Source: Trichuris trichiura (Eukaryota > Nematoda > Enoplea > Trichinellida > Trichuridae). From it: a DNA stretch of 64,000 nt. A program made the position numbers and the translations under genes. The number at the start of each line of letters is the position of its first letter. Within the stretch, counting starts at the first letter, position 1. Location of the stretch: assembly GCA_037903355.1 (NCBI GenBank), contig JBAJFE010000014.1:2108001-2172000 (forward strand), in the 5' to 3' direction. Positions 34,201-45,323 of this stretch are shown piece after piece. A model generated the notes under the pieces. That model had not been told where the DNA came from. It worked only from the letters and a program-made list of their open reading frames with translations, and ran no database searches.

Positions 34201-35407
34201 TTGTCAGTACCTCCCCCTAATCCACATGATATTCAGTCACACCTTGTCTTGTGAATGCCACACGGTGATCGGATTTTTTGGGTTGCGTAAGTACAAGGAA
34301 AACAATGGAAATGTCTAGACGCGCTGCCTCTTGTTGAGTACGGGGCGCCAGCCAAGCGACGCCAGCAGGAAAAGGCAAACAAAAACGAGAAAAGAAAAAA
34401 GGAAGCAGCGCCCCGTGCAAACGTTAGACAGCGCACCTCTGGCAAATGTGCTGCTCATAGACAACGGCGAACGTTAACCGACATTACGCAGCTGTCGACA
34501 ACAATGTCTGCCAAGTTTAGTCATTCGTCAATAATGGAAATTCGAAATCAGTACTGTTAGACAAAAACATGGGCTAGCGTGAGCGATTATTGCTAGCGCG
34601 AACAGAACTGGGAGCACCACGGAAAGACTAAGAGAAGAGACGGAGCGTTGCTGGCCATGCTGCACGATAGCCAGATGCCGGCCAGCAGGCGATAGCGATT
34701 CAGGCCGTCCAATGACTCATTGACGTTGGCAACAGCATAAGCGCGCTTGCTATTGGCAGCGATCGATTGAAGTCGACGATTGGTCGCCCCAGACCAGGCA
34801 AGCTGCCAAGGACGACAACGACGACGACTGTGATGATAAGAGTTTTGGAAAAAGAAAGTATTTACGATGGTCTCCCCATAGGTGCCGATTAATCGGTACA
34901 GTTGTTGGAGAACTGTTGCTCCAGTTGGCACTAGGCCAAGCTGAAACGATCGCACTACTAAGGGGTTGGCCTTGTACCACCATCACCTATTTAAAGGCGC
35001 AACAAGAAAAAGACATACTAACCTTGCTCATTTTTTCGCCTTTCTTCGGCAACAACGACCTCAGCGTCTGAAAACCAGCATTGATACTCTGCATGCGCCG
35101 TCGTTCGTTGCTGTTGGCTATTTCGCGTCGCAGGCGCTTTTCCTGATCGACTTGCAGTGAGGTCACGTCAGTGTCACGGGAACGGTCGTCCGCAGCGGCG
35201 GTCTTCTCAATAGCGGTACTCGCGCTCTTTCCATTCATGCTGTGCAAGAAAAAAAAGCTTCAACAATGTAGCAACGTGATGGCTGATTACGTACTCGCAA
35301 ATGAAAACTGCCTTATTAGACTTGAAGCCACTTTTGTCAAGCTCGTCTCCATTGCGTATAACGTCCGCGTCGTCCAAGCGAACTGACCTCAGGCGATCGG
35401 CTTTCAT
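28275..35407 (-). CDS. TFAP4: transcription factor AP-4 (TFAP4) homologue, bHLH-ZIP
   Basis: This nuclear bHLH leucine-zipper factor would bind E-boxes as a homodimer. Exons: 35407-35295, 35239-35023, 29554-29320, 29257-29031 and 28970-28275; all junctions are GT-AG and in phase, giving 495 residues. The basic region and helix 1 (KRLRREIANSNERRRMQ, then INAGFQTLRSLLP, about 72-106) end exon 2. Helix 2 (AAILQQTADYLQEID) starts exon 3 and runs into a leucine repeat (LVKQLSKLRKLL). Exon 4 encodes a second coiled-coil (MLKRRLFELQLALDHERQL), matching the second zipper of AP-4. Exon 5 is long, low complexity, and ends with a conserved NAIIEAIRQLEGE patch. Intron 2 spans 5.5 kb and splits the bHLH between helices. 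The Caenorhabditis counterpart would be hlh-11. The start ATG at 35407 is the least certain part; further 5' exons are possible. Confidence 0.93.
29555..32509. other. TFAP4 intron 2, distal part
   Basis: This is non-coding as far as I can see. Short open frames on both strands have no domain or splice support. Confidence 0.6.
33105..33370. repeat. imperfect long inverted repeat with two hairpin modules
   Basis: The arms start near TCGTTTATTCCC and end near GGGAGTAAACCG. Modules lie at 33174-33203 (minus, CTGACGAC with helix GGAAC/GTTCC and GAAAG) and at 33280-33310 (plus, CTGACGAC with GGATC and a decayed return strand, GAAAGC). A head-like CTTTATACGG sits on the left. I found no clear flanking duplication, so it is probably an old member of the foldback family inserted into the hAT relic. 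Confidence 0.55.
33711..34001 (-). pseudogene. hAT transposase C-terminal fragment
   Basis: An open segment of about 96 codons matches the hATC dimerisation region: an aromatic YPELWKIVKKFLVPF-like helix, then SSYLVERGFSA. It lacks the N-terminal BED finger and the catalytic triad, so it is a remnant of the element at 32518-34079. Confidence 0.8.
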
Positions 35408-38400
35408 GAGCGTTCAAGCTTTAACAACGAAACTTGTCAGGGAATGTTTTTGATCGGCTCGGCAACTTTTTAAAGTTATGTCTCGACGAAACAGTCTCCG
35501 CGCGTACTACATACGCACGGTAAGAGGGGAAAGCGAAACAGTGATCGATTCAACGACAATCAACGCGCGGCAAGACTAGAAAACAGAGGCGAAAGCATTC
35601 TTGGCACATGCCGCCGCCTCGGCGACACAAATCGCATCACCTGATCGATTCAAAGTGGAAACGACACGAAACGATCAACCAGTAACGAACTTTACTGTGC
35701 AAGGACCGTGAATGCGAATGCCCAAGTAAGAGAAAATAGCAAGGTTCGAACAATGCTTTGGCCAAAAAACGCAGAGCGCACACGCTTACCGCTCGCAGCC
35801 TTCAACCAGCGCCCGTCGATAGTGAAGAACTGCCATTGCAGCGCTGTTTGATTATACTCATGGTTGGCAGCGTGCCAACCAATCATACCGCAGGATGACA
35901 TCATTCGCCAGTGGTGACACAGTGGATCCATTCTTGACAAACGTCGTTACCTGCCGTCGACGGGCGTTCATTAGGGCCGGACGGACCACTTTTATCGTTG
36001 ATTCTTTTCCGATTGTCATTCAAATCCGGGAAGTACCGACGACGCAATAGTATCTCCTTGATTCGTCGGGACAAGACTGCAAATGGTAACAAGCTGTTAA
36101 CCGTCTCGATGCTTTGAATTTTAGTCACGCATACGAAAGGTAGGTTTCTACGTCCTTAAAAGGCGTAAGCGATAGGCAGGGACTTATAGACGGGAAATGC
36201 CAAAGACGGCAGCCATCCTTAGTCGGTCTGACAGGTGACGACTTTAAAACGCAACGCACAATGGAAAACTTTGACAAACGGTGCTGCTGGTTGTGTTTGA
36301 ACGATTTCGTAGGAAAAGGGTGACTAAAAGCGCGCTCAGTATGGGAAAGCTTTTCCCATCATTCGTCAACCAGGCAGTCGCCTAGCGAGAAGGACTTAGT
36401 CTTACGCTACGCAGCGAAAGAGCAGCGCGCTTCGGCAAGCGCGACGGCTGTTGCGCAGATTTGTTGGAAAGTCGTTCAAAAACGTCAGCTGGCATTCGTC
36501 CAACGCGCAGCAGGCCAAAACGCCGCTGGGTAACAGACGTGCCGCCGTTTCACCACGTGGGTTAAACGGACGTGAATCAAACGTCACACCTTTGTCACGC
36601 CGTTCGCCTGCCGAGACTGAATCCAGTTTTGAAAATTGAACTACGAAAAATGAGCCACGCCTGAAAGATTGAAACTAATACCGTTCCTGTCGGAAGCGGA
36701 GCTGCCAAAGGACAACCGGTTTGCAGCAAACGTTGGCTGGCGGCTTGCCAAATGAATAGGCCGGTTGTCACTCACATGATGCGATATCAGTGGCCACTCC
36801 TCACGAGCTCCTTCCGGCACACTTCTGTAGTCACGCAACGGGTGAGCAGCAACGTTGTTCACAATCAATTGTGGACTGAAAACTCATCAATCAAACGTCC
36901 TATACAAAGGAATAATAGTAAGATGTTGCCCGTCGAGAACAGCTCATTTTAAGGCAGAAAATTTCAGCGGAGGATTTCTACGCTAGCCTTAGACTACTTT
37001 TCAGCTTGAGCTGGCGGTACGAAAACTGCAGCATCGTATTGAAGGAAGCGATATGACGCGCAGCAGCGCATTGATAAGAGACGGATACTGCAACTTTTCA
37101 TGTGACGGTAGAATGAGATCCTGGTTGAACCACCGCTAACTGGTAGGAAAAGCAAAGTGATTCTTTGTAGGAGCACAGAGCCAATACGAGTTTCCTAGTC
37201 GGATTAAAACTTCTTCCGTTGCTAGTGACTTCTATAGGATGAATGTTGACAAGGTTACGTGCACTGCGGTATTGCGGACCGCCGTACGCACTGGTAAAAG
37301 GAAGGACAGTTGTAAGAAGCAATAATGACGACACGTACCTGTTCTCGAAAAAATCTCACGCTGAAAGTTGTAGTTTAACTTGCAAGCGGCGGCAATTCAA
37401 AAAATAAAGCGTAACGTAGACAAGCAGAGAGAACTACTACTCAACACAGCTTCTAAAGTATTACAAAAGAATGATTAAACCGCTCATGTCAATTTGTACA
37501 TTTTCAAAACCCCCATACAGCAAAGGCAAAGAACACATTGCACATCGATCGACAATACGCATTTAAGTGACTACAGTATTAATTAACAATTAAACGTGTA
37601 ACGCACAAGACGAGAGAAAGTACTGTAATTCGAATAGCTGCTGCGGAAGGATAGCGAATACTTTGGATACGTACGCCTTTGCCAATGGGAGATATCCCGC
37701 AAATGAAGTGAGATGCTCCTAGCTGGATGACTAACGAGCTCAAGTCACGTTCGTCAGTCCCAATAAAAACTCGATCCAAGTGGCTAGTCAGCAAATAGAC
37801 ATAAGCAAAGCAATACGTCAACGTCTGCAAATGCTCATGCTTTGGAATGACGGAAGTACAGGACTGAAACGCGTTGTTTCGAGCGAGCAACTTCTGAGTT
37901 ACTGAACGCATAAGCATTAGGTCTTTGGGGCATCAAGACATGGCGGCTCATATCCAAAGGAAAGCACAGTCAACCATTAAAGTGAACAACGCTTATTCAC
38001 GAATGCCTTAACTCAACTTCCCATATGAAGAATCTGCGCTCTTCACAGTGCATGACCGCGTTCAGCGGAGAAGAACGGTTAAGCATTGTCAACCAGATCA
38101 ATCACAGCTCCGCTTGACGAATATGAATTAACTGCGTTTTCAAAAAAAAAGCGGATGTGAAAAAAACGTCTTCTGTTTGTAGTTCGATCAGGCGTCATCA
38201 GGTTGGGACTTCACAGTTACGCAACATTAACACGCAGGTGAAAGACTTTAAAAGTCAGCGTGACGAGGCCATTGAGTCGACAGCAACAGCTACAATTAAC
38301 TATTTAGCTAGCGTTAACAGGTTGCCATCCTCCGCAACAACTGAATACGAACAGTTCATTACGTATCTTGGATGGTACAACTTACAAAAGAAAGCAAGAG

Positions 38401-39112
38401 ACTGCAAACAAGGCTATCAACTTTTGAACGGAGCGTTTCGCTTTCCGACTAAGCAAACGTTGTAAAGACTGGAAAAATTGTTGGAGCGCATACATTGCTT
38501 ACGAACTTAGAACATAAAGGATAAGAATGAAGTTGCGGAAGCGCGAAGTCTAAGCGATTAAACAACAGCCGACAAAAACAAGTGAAACAACGATCTGTCC
38601 CATTCGAAAAGCATAAACGGGAGAAAAAGAATTTTTTTGATGAAATACATGGATTTTCACAATCGAAAACAATTGGTCACGATGTACCCGAAAAAAGAAT
38701 ATAACGCAACATAATGCAAAAGTTTTATTACGGAATTATTCCCGTTTAATGTGATAAAAGGGATGCATATGCCAGAATGAGGCAATCTCGATAGAGGAAA
38801 GGGAGAGAACCCTTCTGCATGTTGCTCATCGTCATTCTAAAGCGTCAAGACAATCCTATGCATTTGTAGTGGTTAGATAGGACAAGTGAACAGAGAGTTT
38901 ACCTGTCTACTCTATAGATGCACCTGTTAGAACAAGACTGATAATGAGAGTTGAAAAACAACAGGTCTGCTTTTTGTTAACTTAGTTCATCCTTAGGCCT
39001 TCCTACGAACTTTTTCGTAGTTGTTGAGTAAACGACCGAATAACGTTGATACGCGTAGCTTAAGCTACATTACGCCTAATTAAGCTTCTTCGCAAAAATT
39101 TACAAATGAAAT
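35408..39112. other. no gene assigned; one truncated repeat
   Basis: This is TFAP4 upstream sequence with overlapping short frames and no domain that I recognise. A frame at 36128-35901 (minus) looks protein-like and might be a 5' exon, but it has no consistent splice partner. At about 38690-38760 lies a truncated copy of a foldback arm (TTTTATTACGG, then ATTCCCGTTTAATG) like that of FB1. Confidence 0.35.
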
Positions 39113-39123
39113 AATTAGCTGGA

Positions 39124-39318
39124 GTGACTTTAAAGATACGTGTCTTCATAACGGGTCTTCGTAATTATGGAGGTGGTCGAAAAACGGTTTATTCCCCCTT
39201 GAAAGTAACCAAAAAGAAGTAACGAATCGAAGCTGTGCCTGTTTCCGAAAGCTTCGATTCGTTACTTTTTTCTAGTCACTTCCAACGGAAAATAAAGCGT
39301 TTTTCAACTATCTCCATC
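39124..39318 (+). mobile_element. foldback element FB5
   Basis: An 11-bp direct repeat, AATTAGCTGGA, flanks the unit at 39113-39123 and 39319-39329. The head (39124 to about 39166) contains CTTCATAACGGG. The arms (about 39167-39231 and 39250-39318) pair over GTAACGAATCGAAGC and the segment with GAAAAACG, and the right arm ends against the duplication. The centre TTTCCGAAAGC is a trimmed module. It lies just downstream of the last TTF1-like exon. Confidence 0.75.
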
Positions 39319-39343
39319 AATTAGCTGGAATGTGGAAATTAGA

Positions 39344-42300
39344 TTAACTCAAATTGATCAAGCAAACAAACGAATGACGTGAACATCGAGACATCACACC
39401 TGCGACTGTTTGACCTTTCAATTCAGGAACAAGATGACATTTCCACCAAGCAAATTTTCGACGCAAATAACATTCTTCGGAAGGAATTTCTGCCGCAATT
39501 TCAGACCAAGGGAGCTCACTTTCGTTTTGGATGTCATATTCTTGCAATCTAAAAGCAATTGACACGGGTAGAACTGAGCGAATGCGAGCAATTACCTGTC
39601 TAGAAAACGTGAAACAATTTTCCTCCTATTCGCTTTGCTGACCCAACCAATCCTAAAAACTTGGCTTGAAAAGATGAGTAAAAGTAATGAAGTAATATTC
39701 ATTGAAGGACGCTTTTCTTTTCTAGCAACTCATGTTAGCGTGCTGTGAGGCACAGTGAAATTCTACCGACTCGGTTCTATTGAATCGGATTCAATTATTC
39801 ATGTTTCAACATGCTAAAACGTAACCAATCGACTTGCCTTTTCCGAGAACCGAAAGGCATCTTTTCGACGACGTAACGCGGGGGCAAGGGCAATTTACAC
39901 ACGCGAAATATTTGCTACATACCAAGCAAGTTTTAGTTGCCAAGGAAAACGATGACGCATTACTTCCTGTTGCATTCGTTTCCAGTCAATGTCTTTCGAT
40001 GAAAGCATATCCGCCTGCTCCTCACCGTAAGTTTCTCGAATCCAACCTGCAAGCAAAACCGCACTAACCTGGCTAACAAAACTTTGAATAAATAATTTTT
40101 AAAATTTCAAGCATTTTATCGCCCTGCCAGCCGTAAATAAAATATTCAAGTCAGTTTGCGTAAGCAGAAGAAATAAGAAAGTCAAATGGGCGGGAAAAAT
40201 TAATGCAAGCTAAAGTATAGCCAACGCTTCGCTGTAAAGAAGGCACTGAAGCCAAGGAATTCAACCTATCCCAATACGTCACAGAACGTTACATTTTTGC
40301 GATCATTATTATTAACAGGTTGTCACGGTAGGTCAGTATTACCCAAGCTCAAGGTCGCCACAGCTGACGGACCTGAGTGACCACCCCGCAAGTCGACTGC
40401 CTGACAGTATCTTCTAAGTATTGAAAAAATTTGCAAGGCAAGGCGGAGGCGTGATTCGTACCTGTGCCATCACAAAAAACCTTTCATTGATGTCAGAGCA
40501 AATGATCGAACAACAGTCATCTGCCAGATTTCCATACTCAAATAGCGAAATAACGTGTCTGCACCTACGATTCATGCCGGGGTGACTTGTTCCAGCTGCC
40601 AAGAACACTTGAGACAGACCTGTTGGCACAACATTGCTGCTCTTGAGCATTCCACCTTATTCTGTGCAAAACTGTTCGTAGCAAACTTTTACTTTCAACT
40701 ATCTCAAGAGTCTGCACATTTTCCAAGACGTCACTACACTTCGTCTTTCCAAAAACTTTTAGACCGCAGCGTTAGGGTGAACACTGGGGCAAATAATAAT
40801 AGTACATTGCATACAATACAGTAATTCCAACGTCCTGCACATCTCATATAGGAAAATCACTTTACGTATTCTATGTAAACGTACATCCAACAACAGTACC
40901 ATGAAACTGTTTGAAGAATGCCTTAACTGGAGAATTCGTACTTTTTACTTCAGAATACATGAAAAAGCATCCGCTGAAGTAACATAGAACTACCGCTTAA
41001 CATGGCCAAGTAGTCGTGAAGTGCTTTTCTCGAACTTTAGCGTATCCTGCAAGCGTAAAACATTTTCTTATACGCCGTTTCATCCGGATCACTCCCCATT
41101 TCAGCGTAAATTCAACTTTCTAATAATTCCTTGATACAGGACGCAATATGTTAGCCCAAACTGTCAGCATCAGACGTATACCATATTTCAAAATTTTCCG
41201 GCCTTATTCCACAACGAAATGCACCACCCTGGATTGTGGACTCCAGTGAAAACACTACATTCGCTTAATGGTTCACGTGTATCCTACACATATGGGACGC
41301 AAATAATCTTGTGCAATACCATAACAGTCCAGTAGTTCTTATAAACTGAAGACAGGCTCTGTAAGGATGAGGATGCATTGCGGTCAGTAATTTTTAAAAA
41401 TTCATCGTTCAGAGCGACTTTATTAACAACAGTGCTCGTCACAGAAGTTTCTCTTGATTTTGTGTGCTTCATGGCAAGACCATGTTTTGGTTGCAACATA
41501 AGCCATGTTTGTATTTTAAAACTAAACAGCTTACGATGGCCATACATCAGTCGCTCAGGTACTCACCGTTATTGCCTATTGCCTTAAACCATCTACTGGG
41601 AAAGCCCACGATACCATCCTCAAGGAAAGAGGCAGGCTTGGACTGAAAAAATACTGATAGAATGCTTTCCATGTGATCGTCGGTTTTAGACTTTCTCTTA
41701 GCGAGATGGTTTTCGAGAAAACAAAAGAGACGGTAATCTGGTGGAGCAAAGTCTGGAATGTACGGAGGACGGTATGTTACTTCTTCGGCGCATTGGTCCA
41801 GAAACAAGCGAGTAAGTTTGGCGGCAAGTAGTCTCTAATCGTTCTAGTAGAGGTCCCAATCGAATTTGCATCAAAGTCTTAGTAGCCACTGGCATAAACT
41901 TCGGCCCTTATTGTTCTCCCTTCTGGGCATTCCATCCACTGGCCAACACCACGTACACTCCATCAAACACATGCAAAAGCTCTTTCTAGTGTCCAGTTGG
42001 CGCTGACGAGGCAGAGCAGAGCCAACGGCGAATTCGTATGGGGGTGTCATAGTGAACATAATGATAAGATGGTTCAACCATCCAAACGTCTGACGCTCAC
42101 TAAGCAGTTCCGTAGCGCAGTCAACTCTTTTCTGCTCGTTCTTTTTCGTCACATCGTATTGCTGCTTCGAGCCCAGCAAGTTAACCTAACGAAAACCATC
42201 CTACTGCAGTCGTACTACAGACGTGAAGGATCTCCCAGCGATCGCTTATTCGGTATGTTAAATTTCCAATTTGAAAACTTCACGAACCATACTTCTAGTG

Positions 42301-45300
42301 CGCGCAGGCAGAGGATATCCTTCCTATGTACGGAGCATACGCGACGATCGGCTTTGGTTGCTCCAACACCAATACGGGACCAAAACAAAGCGCAATGTCA
42401 CAGGTGATTTTCCGTAGGCGCGAAGTTCTTGCTAGCCACGTGAAAACGATGATAACGCACCCACATGACGACATGTCTTATCTACAGTCTTATCTTGCTA
42501 GCGATCCTAACTATAGCTTCCAAATCAGCAATAAAACCAGACCTCATAATCTTTCATAACCTTGGTAAACCAAGCTAAAACTGACAGGACTTACGTTCCG
42601 ACCTAATGAATCAAAATCATGCAGGAAATAAATCAAAATTATAAAGTGGTCAACGTACAATGTTACGATGCTACGCGCTACACGGGAAACATAACTTAAC
42701 ACCATTAACGGAGGAAAACGTAAGCGAAATGCATACGAACCAAAAATGGTACTCTTTTCCTCTTTAGAAAACGGTCCCTTTTTGTACATCATACGAGCAT
42801 AGTGCTGCGAAACGCTGGCTGGCGTCCGCTGGAGAAAGACTGCGATTTTATTCCAATCCTTTCCGTACATATCTTTCAGCTTCATTATGCGATCTTTTTC
42901 CGTCTGCGTGTATCGACTATGAATGTCGTAATGAGGGTGCAAAATGACTCGTGCTCGAGAGGCAACACTGCAAGCCGTGCGATAGGGCAAACCGCGAGCT
43001 TAAAAAAATATTCGCAATAAAAATTACTCGTAAATGATGCCGTACACATAGTTAAAAGTCGTAAACATGCTAGCAGGTGCAACTGATTGCGCCTGGCAGA
43101 GAAGAACTTCAAAAAACAAGTAAGGCGCCTTCTATCCTCTCTTTAAGTATAAAGAAGAAACGATGTATTGTAATAGAGGGCATCTGCAGTATCCACACTT
43201 ATTATTTAATTGCAGTAACTTATACTAAGGTCGCTGGGCGGTTGTAAACAGCATGAACAAAAAGGCAGAGAACTGGAACGTCAAACCAAAAAAAAATGAT
43301 TTAATGCGAATTGTTCTCAGAATTCAGCGGCCCATAGTTGTCTCGGGAGACATCCATCTCTGCTGAATAGGACGCCAACGTCAGCGACGTGTACGTTGCT
43401 GAATCATTCAAGGTCCTTTTCACAAAAGATAACGCATCTGGCCATCATCGATCTCTCCGCTTTGCTGACCAGGACGTAGAAGTTAACTTTTTTTTTCAAC
43501 TACTTGCCACTGCCACGTCCACCTTACGCGTATAGATAAAAGTATAAAATAACCTTGATAGTTTTTGCCAATTATAATGAGGGATCACAATTGTGGCGAC
43601 GTTACAGACGGAAAGTTAAGCGTCTTATGCATTTGAAACTTCCGAATCTGTATAAGCTAACATCGAGCTGTATTAAATTTTTAAAATAATCCAGATATGA
43701 CCTCAAGTTATAAGCACATTATGCGTAATTTTGTACAAGAGAAACAAGCGTACGCGCAACTTGCTATCTATGCATGGCTCTGCAACTGCGCTGCATGGAT
43801 AGAACATATTTAGTGTACTGAAAATTGGTGAGTTGGTAATATGACCATGCGTTTTCACTTTTTGCACATAAAGAACTTTTCTGTTCTTACAATGCGGGGG
43901 CTTGCTGCACTTTCATATTAAATTATGCTTACCAAGTTCAGCATACACATGGGTTGCTCTAATAGCCTTGGCTTCCTCGCTTTGCCGATGGCCACAGTAA
44001 AACACATCGAAAAAGTCGAGTTTGTAATAATTTGAATATGCATTCCAGTTTTTCTTTATTTGGGCGTCTTCTTCTTCCGTGAAGCGTCCTCCTTTTAGCT
44101 CTATGTCGGCTGTAAGAGCCGCGAGTTTGAAACAACAGCTAAACAGCAGAGACAACTTACCCAGTTCTTTTAAGCGCTTTATGTCATCCCTGCTAAACTT
44201 AAACTTACTATGCCAAGGCAGCGCTTCTTCTATATTAAGAGGTTTGAATTTTCTGCGCAATAATAAAAACTATGCAGAAAACAAAAGAACAAAAATTTAT
44301 TCCTACTTCTTTTTCTTCTTCCTAGGAAATACGTTGCTAGTCTGTTCAACCGCCTGTGACGTCTCTTCGATCTGCTCCTCTGCTTTCAGGAACCTTAAAA
44401 GTGCACTGGTACCGCTGCTACTAATTACGCCGAAATTATTGCCTGAAGTTACGCATGTTTAACCCTGTGCAAACAAGTAATAATTATGTAGTATTCAGAG
44501 CTTTCGGGAACTTTCCAACTCTCATGCTGGAGACAAGACCTGAACGTCCCGAAAGCTTTATATATTACATTATTATTTTTGCATATTAATGCCATTGTAA
44601 ACATCAGTCACGAAAACACACACACGTTACAGGAAACTAAGTTTTTAAGAGCAAAGCTATTATTCACTTTCTGCGTTCTTTTGGATTAGAACCCGCATTA
44701 GTATTCTCCTCCTCCATAGTATGCCAAGTCTCCTGGATTTCGTCCGCGACTTCGGCGAATCTTAACAAGAACAAAAAGCGGATACTACCAACAAAAATGA
44801 AGTCGTTCCTTACCTTTTCTTTTGCTTTCTACTGGAATTACTGCAGTCACCAATCGTTTGTGACATCTCCTGCGCCTCTACCTTAACTTCAACGTATCCT
44901 AATGGTTCTCTGGCAAAATCAAAATACGCATGCTATTAATTAGAAGATCATTACTCACCTTGTCCGTCCATTTACCTCACCATCGCCGCTGCCATTTCTG
45001 TCAGCAGAACGTGACGTCTCCAGGACGTTCTTCTCTACCTGAGTGGACCTCAACAACAACAAAACATAGATACGACTGCCCAAAAGCAAAATGGGCTCTC
45101 ACTTTTTCTTTTTTCTTGACTTACGACTAGCATTACTGACTATTCCATTAACGTGCTGTGACTTTTGTATCTGCTCCTCTATTTGGACAAGTCTTTAAGA
45201 AGGAAAGATACGGATATCCTTATCCAGTGCCAAATTTACTCACGTATTGACTTCATTTCCGTCAAAATCTACGGTGGAGTCCCTGTTAACCGTAGAGGAA

Positions 45301-45323
45301 ATTTCTGCGTTGCGTTCATCCAT
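39344..45323 (-). CDS. TTF1-like Myb/SANT protein (12 exons)
   Basis: This is a homologue of transcription termination factor 1, the nucleolar Myb-type protein that arrests RNA polymerase I on rDNA. Exons: 45323-45244, 45192-45103, 45048-44959, 44909-44814, 44760-44668, 44393-44307, 44252-44161, 44109-43933, 42998-42753, 40046-39923, 39652-39596 and 39548-39344. Phases agree throughout and total 1437 nt, 478 residues. Exons 2-6 are homologous basic repeats (about 27-178), each ending in a K/R-rich tail. Myb/SANT-like segments follow: GRFTEEEDAQIKKNW (about 217), YTQTEKDRIMKLKDMYGKDW with AVFLQRTPASVSQHY (about 300-335), GPFSKEEKSW, IDWKRMQQEVMRHRFPWQLK, and LPWSEIAAEIPSEECYLRRK, which matches the TTF1 C-terminal region. 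The last exon is the least certain. Intron 9 (2.7 kb) contains a mariner relic. Confidence 0.85.
41547..42179 (-). pseudogene. mariner transposase relic
   Basis: Minus-strand pieces match mariner transposase in order: KRVDCATELLSE with TFGWLNHLI at the N-terminal side, and PPYIPDFAPPDYRLFCFLEN (third catalytic D region) with ENHLAKRK and the C-terminal DNGEY-like end at 41807-41547. The frame shifts between the two, and the first catalytic region has been overwritten. It is a dead copy inside intron 9 of the TTF1-like gene, in the same orientation as the gene. Terminal repeats were not resolved. Confidence 0.75.
44478..44585. repeat. decayed foldback repeat in TTF1-like intron 5
   Basis: CTTTCGGGA pairs with TCCCGAAAG and the flanking TAATAATTATG-like sequence is repeated in inverse. 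It looks like an eroded small member of the foldback family. No duplication is visible. Confidence 0.4.

Noticed and set aside
34593..34955. A 120-residue minus-strand frame within TFAP4 intron 2
   Set aside because: It lies between two well-supported exons, has no splice sites that would include it, and has low-complexity composition without a domain.
38157..38465. A 102-residue plus-strand frame
   Set aside because: It starts at a GTG, has no domain or flanking splice signals, and I could not relate it to any family.
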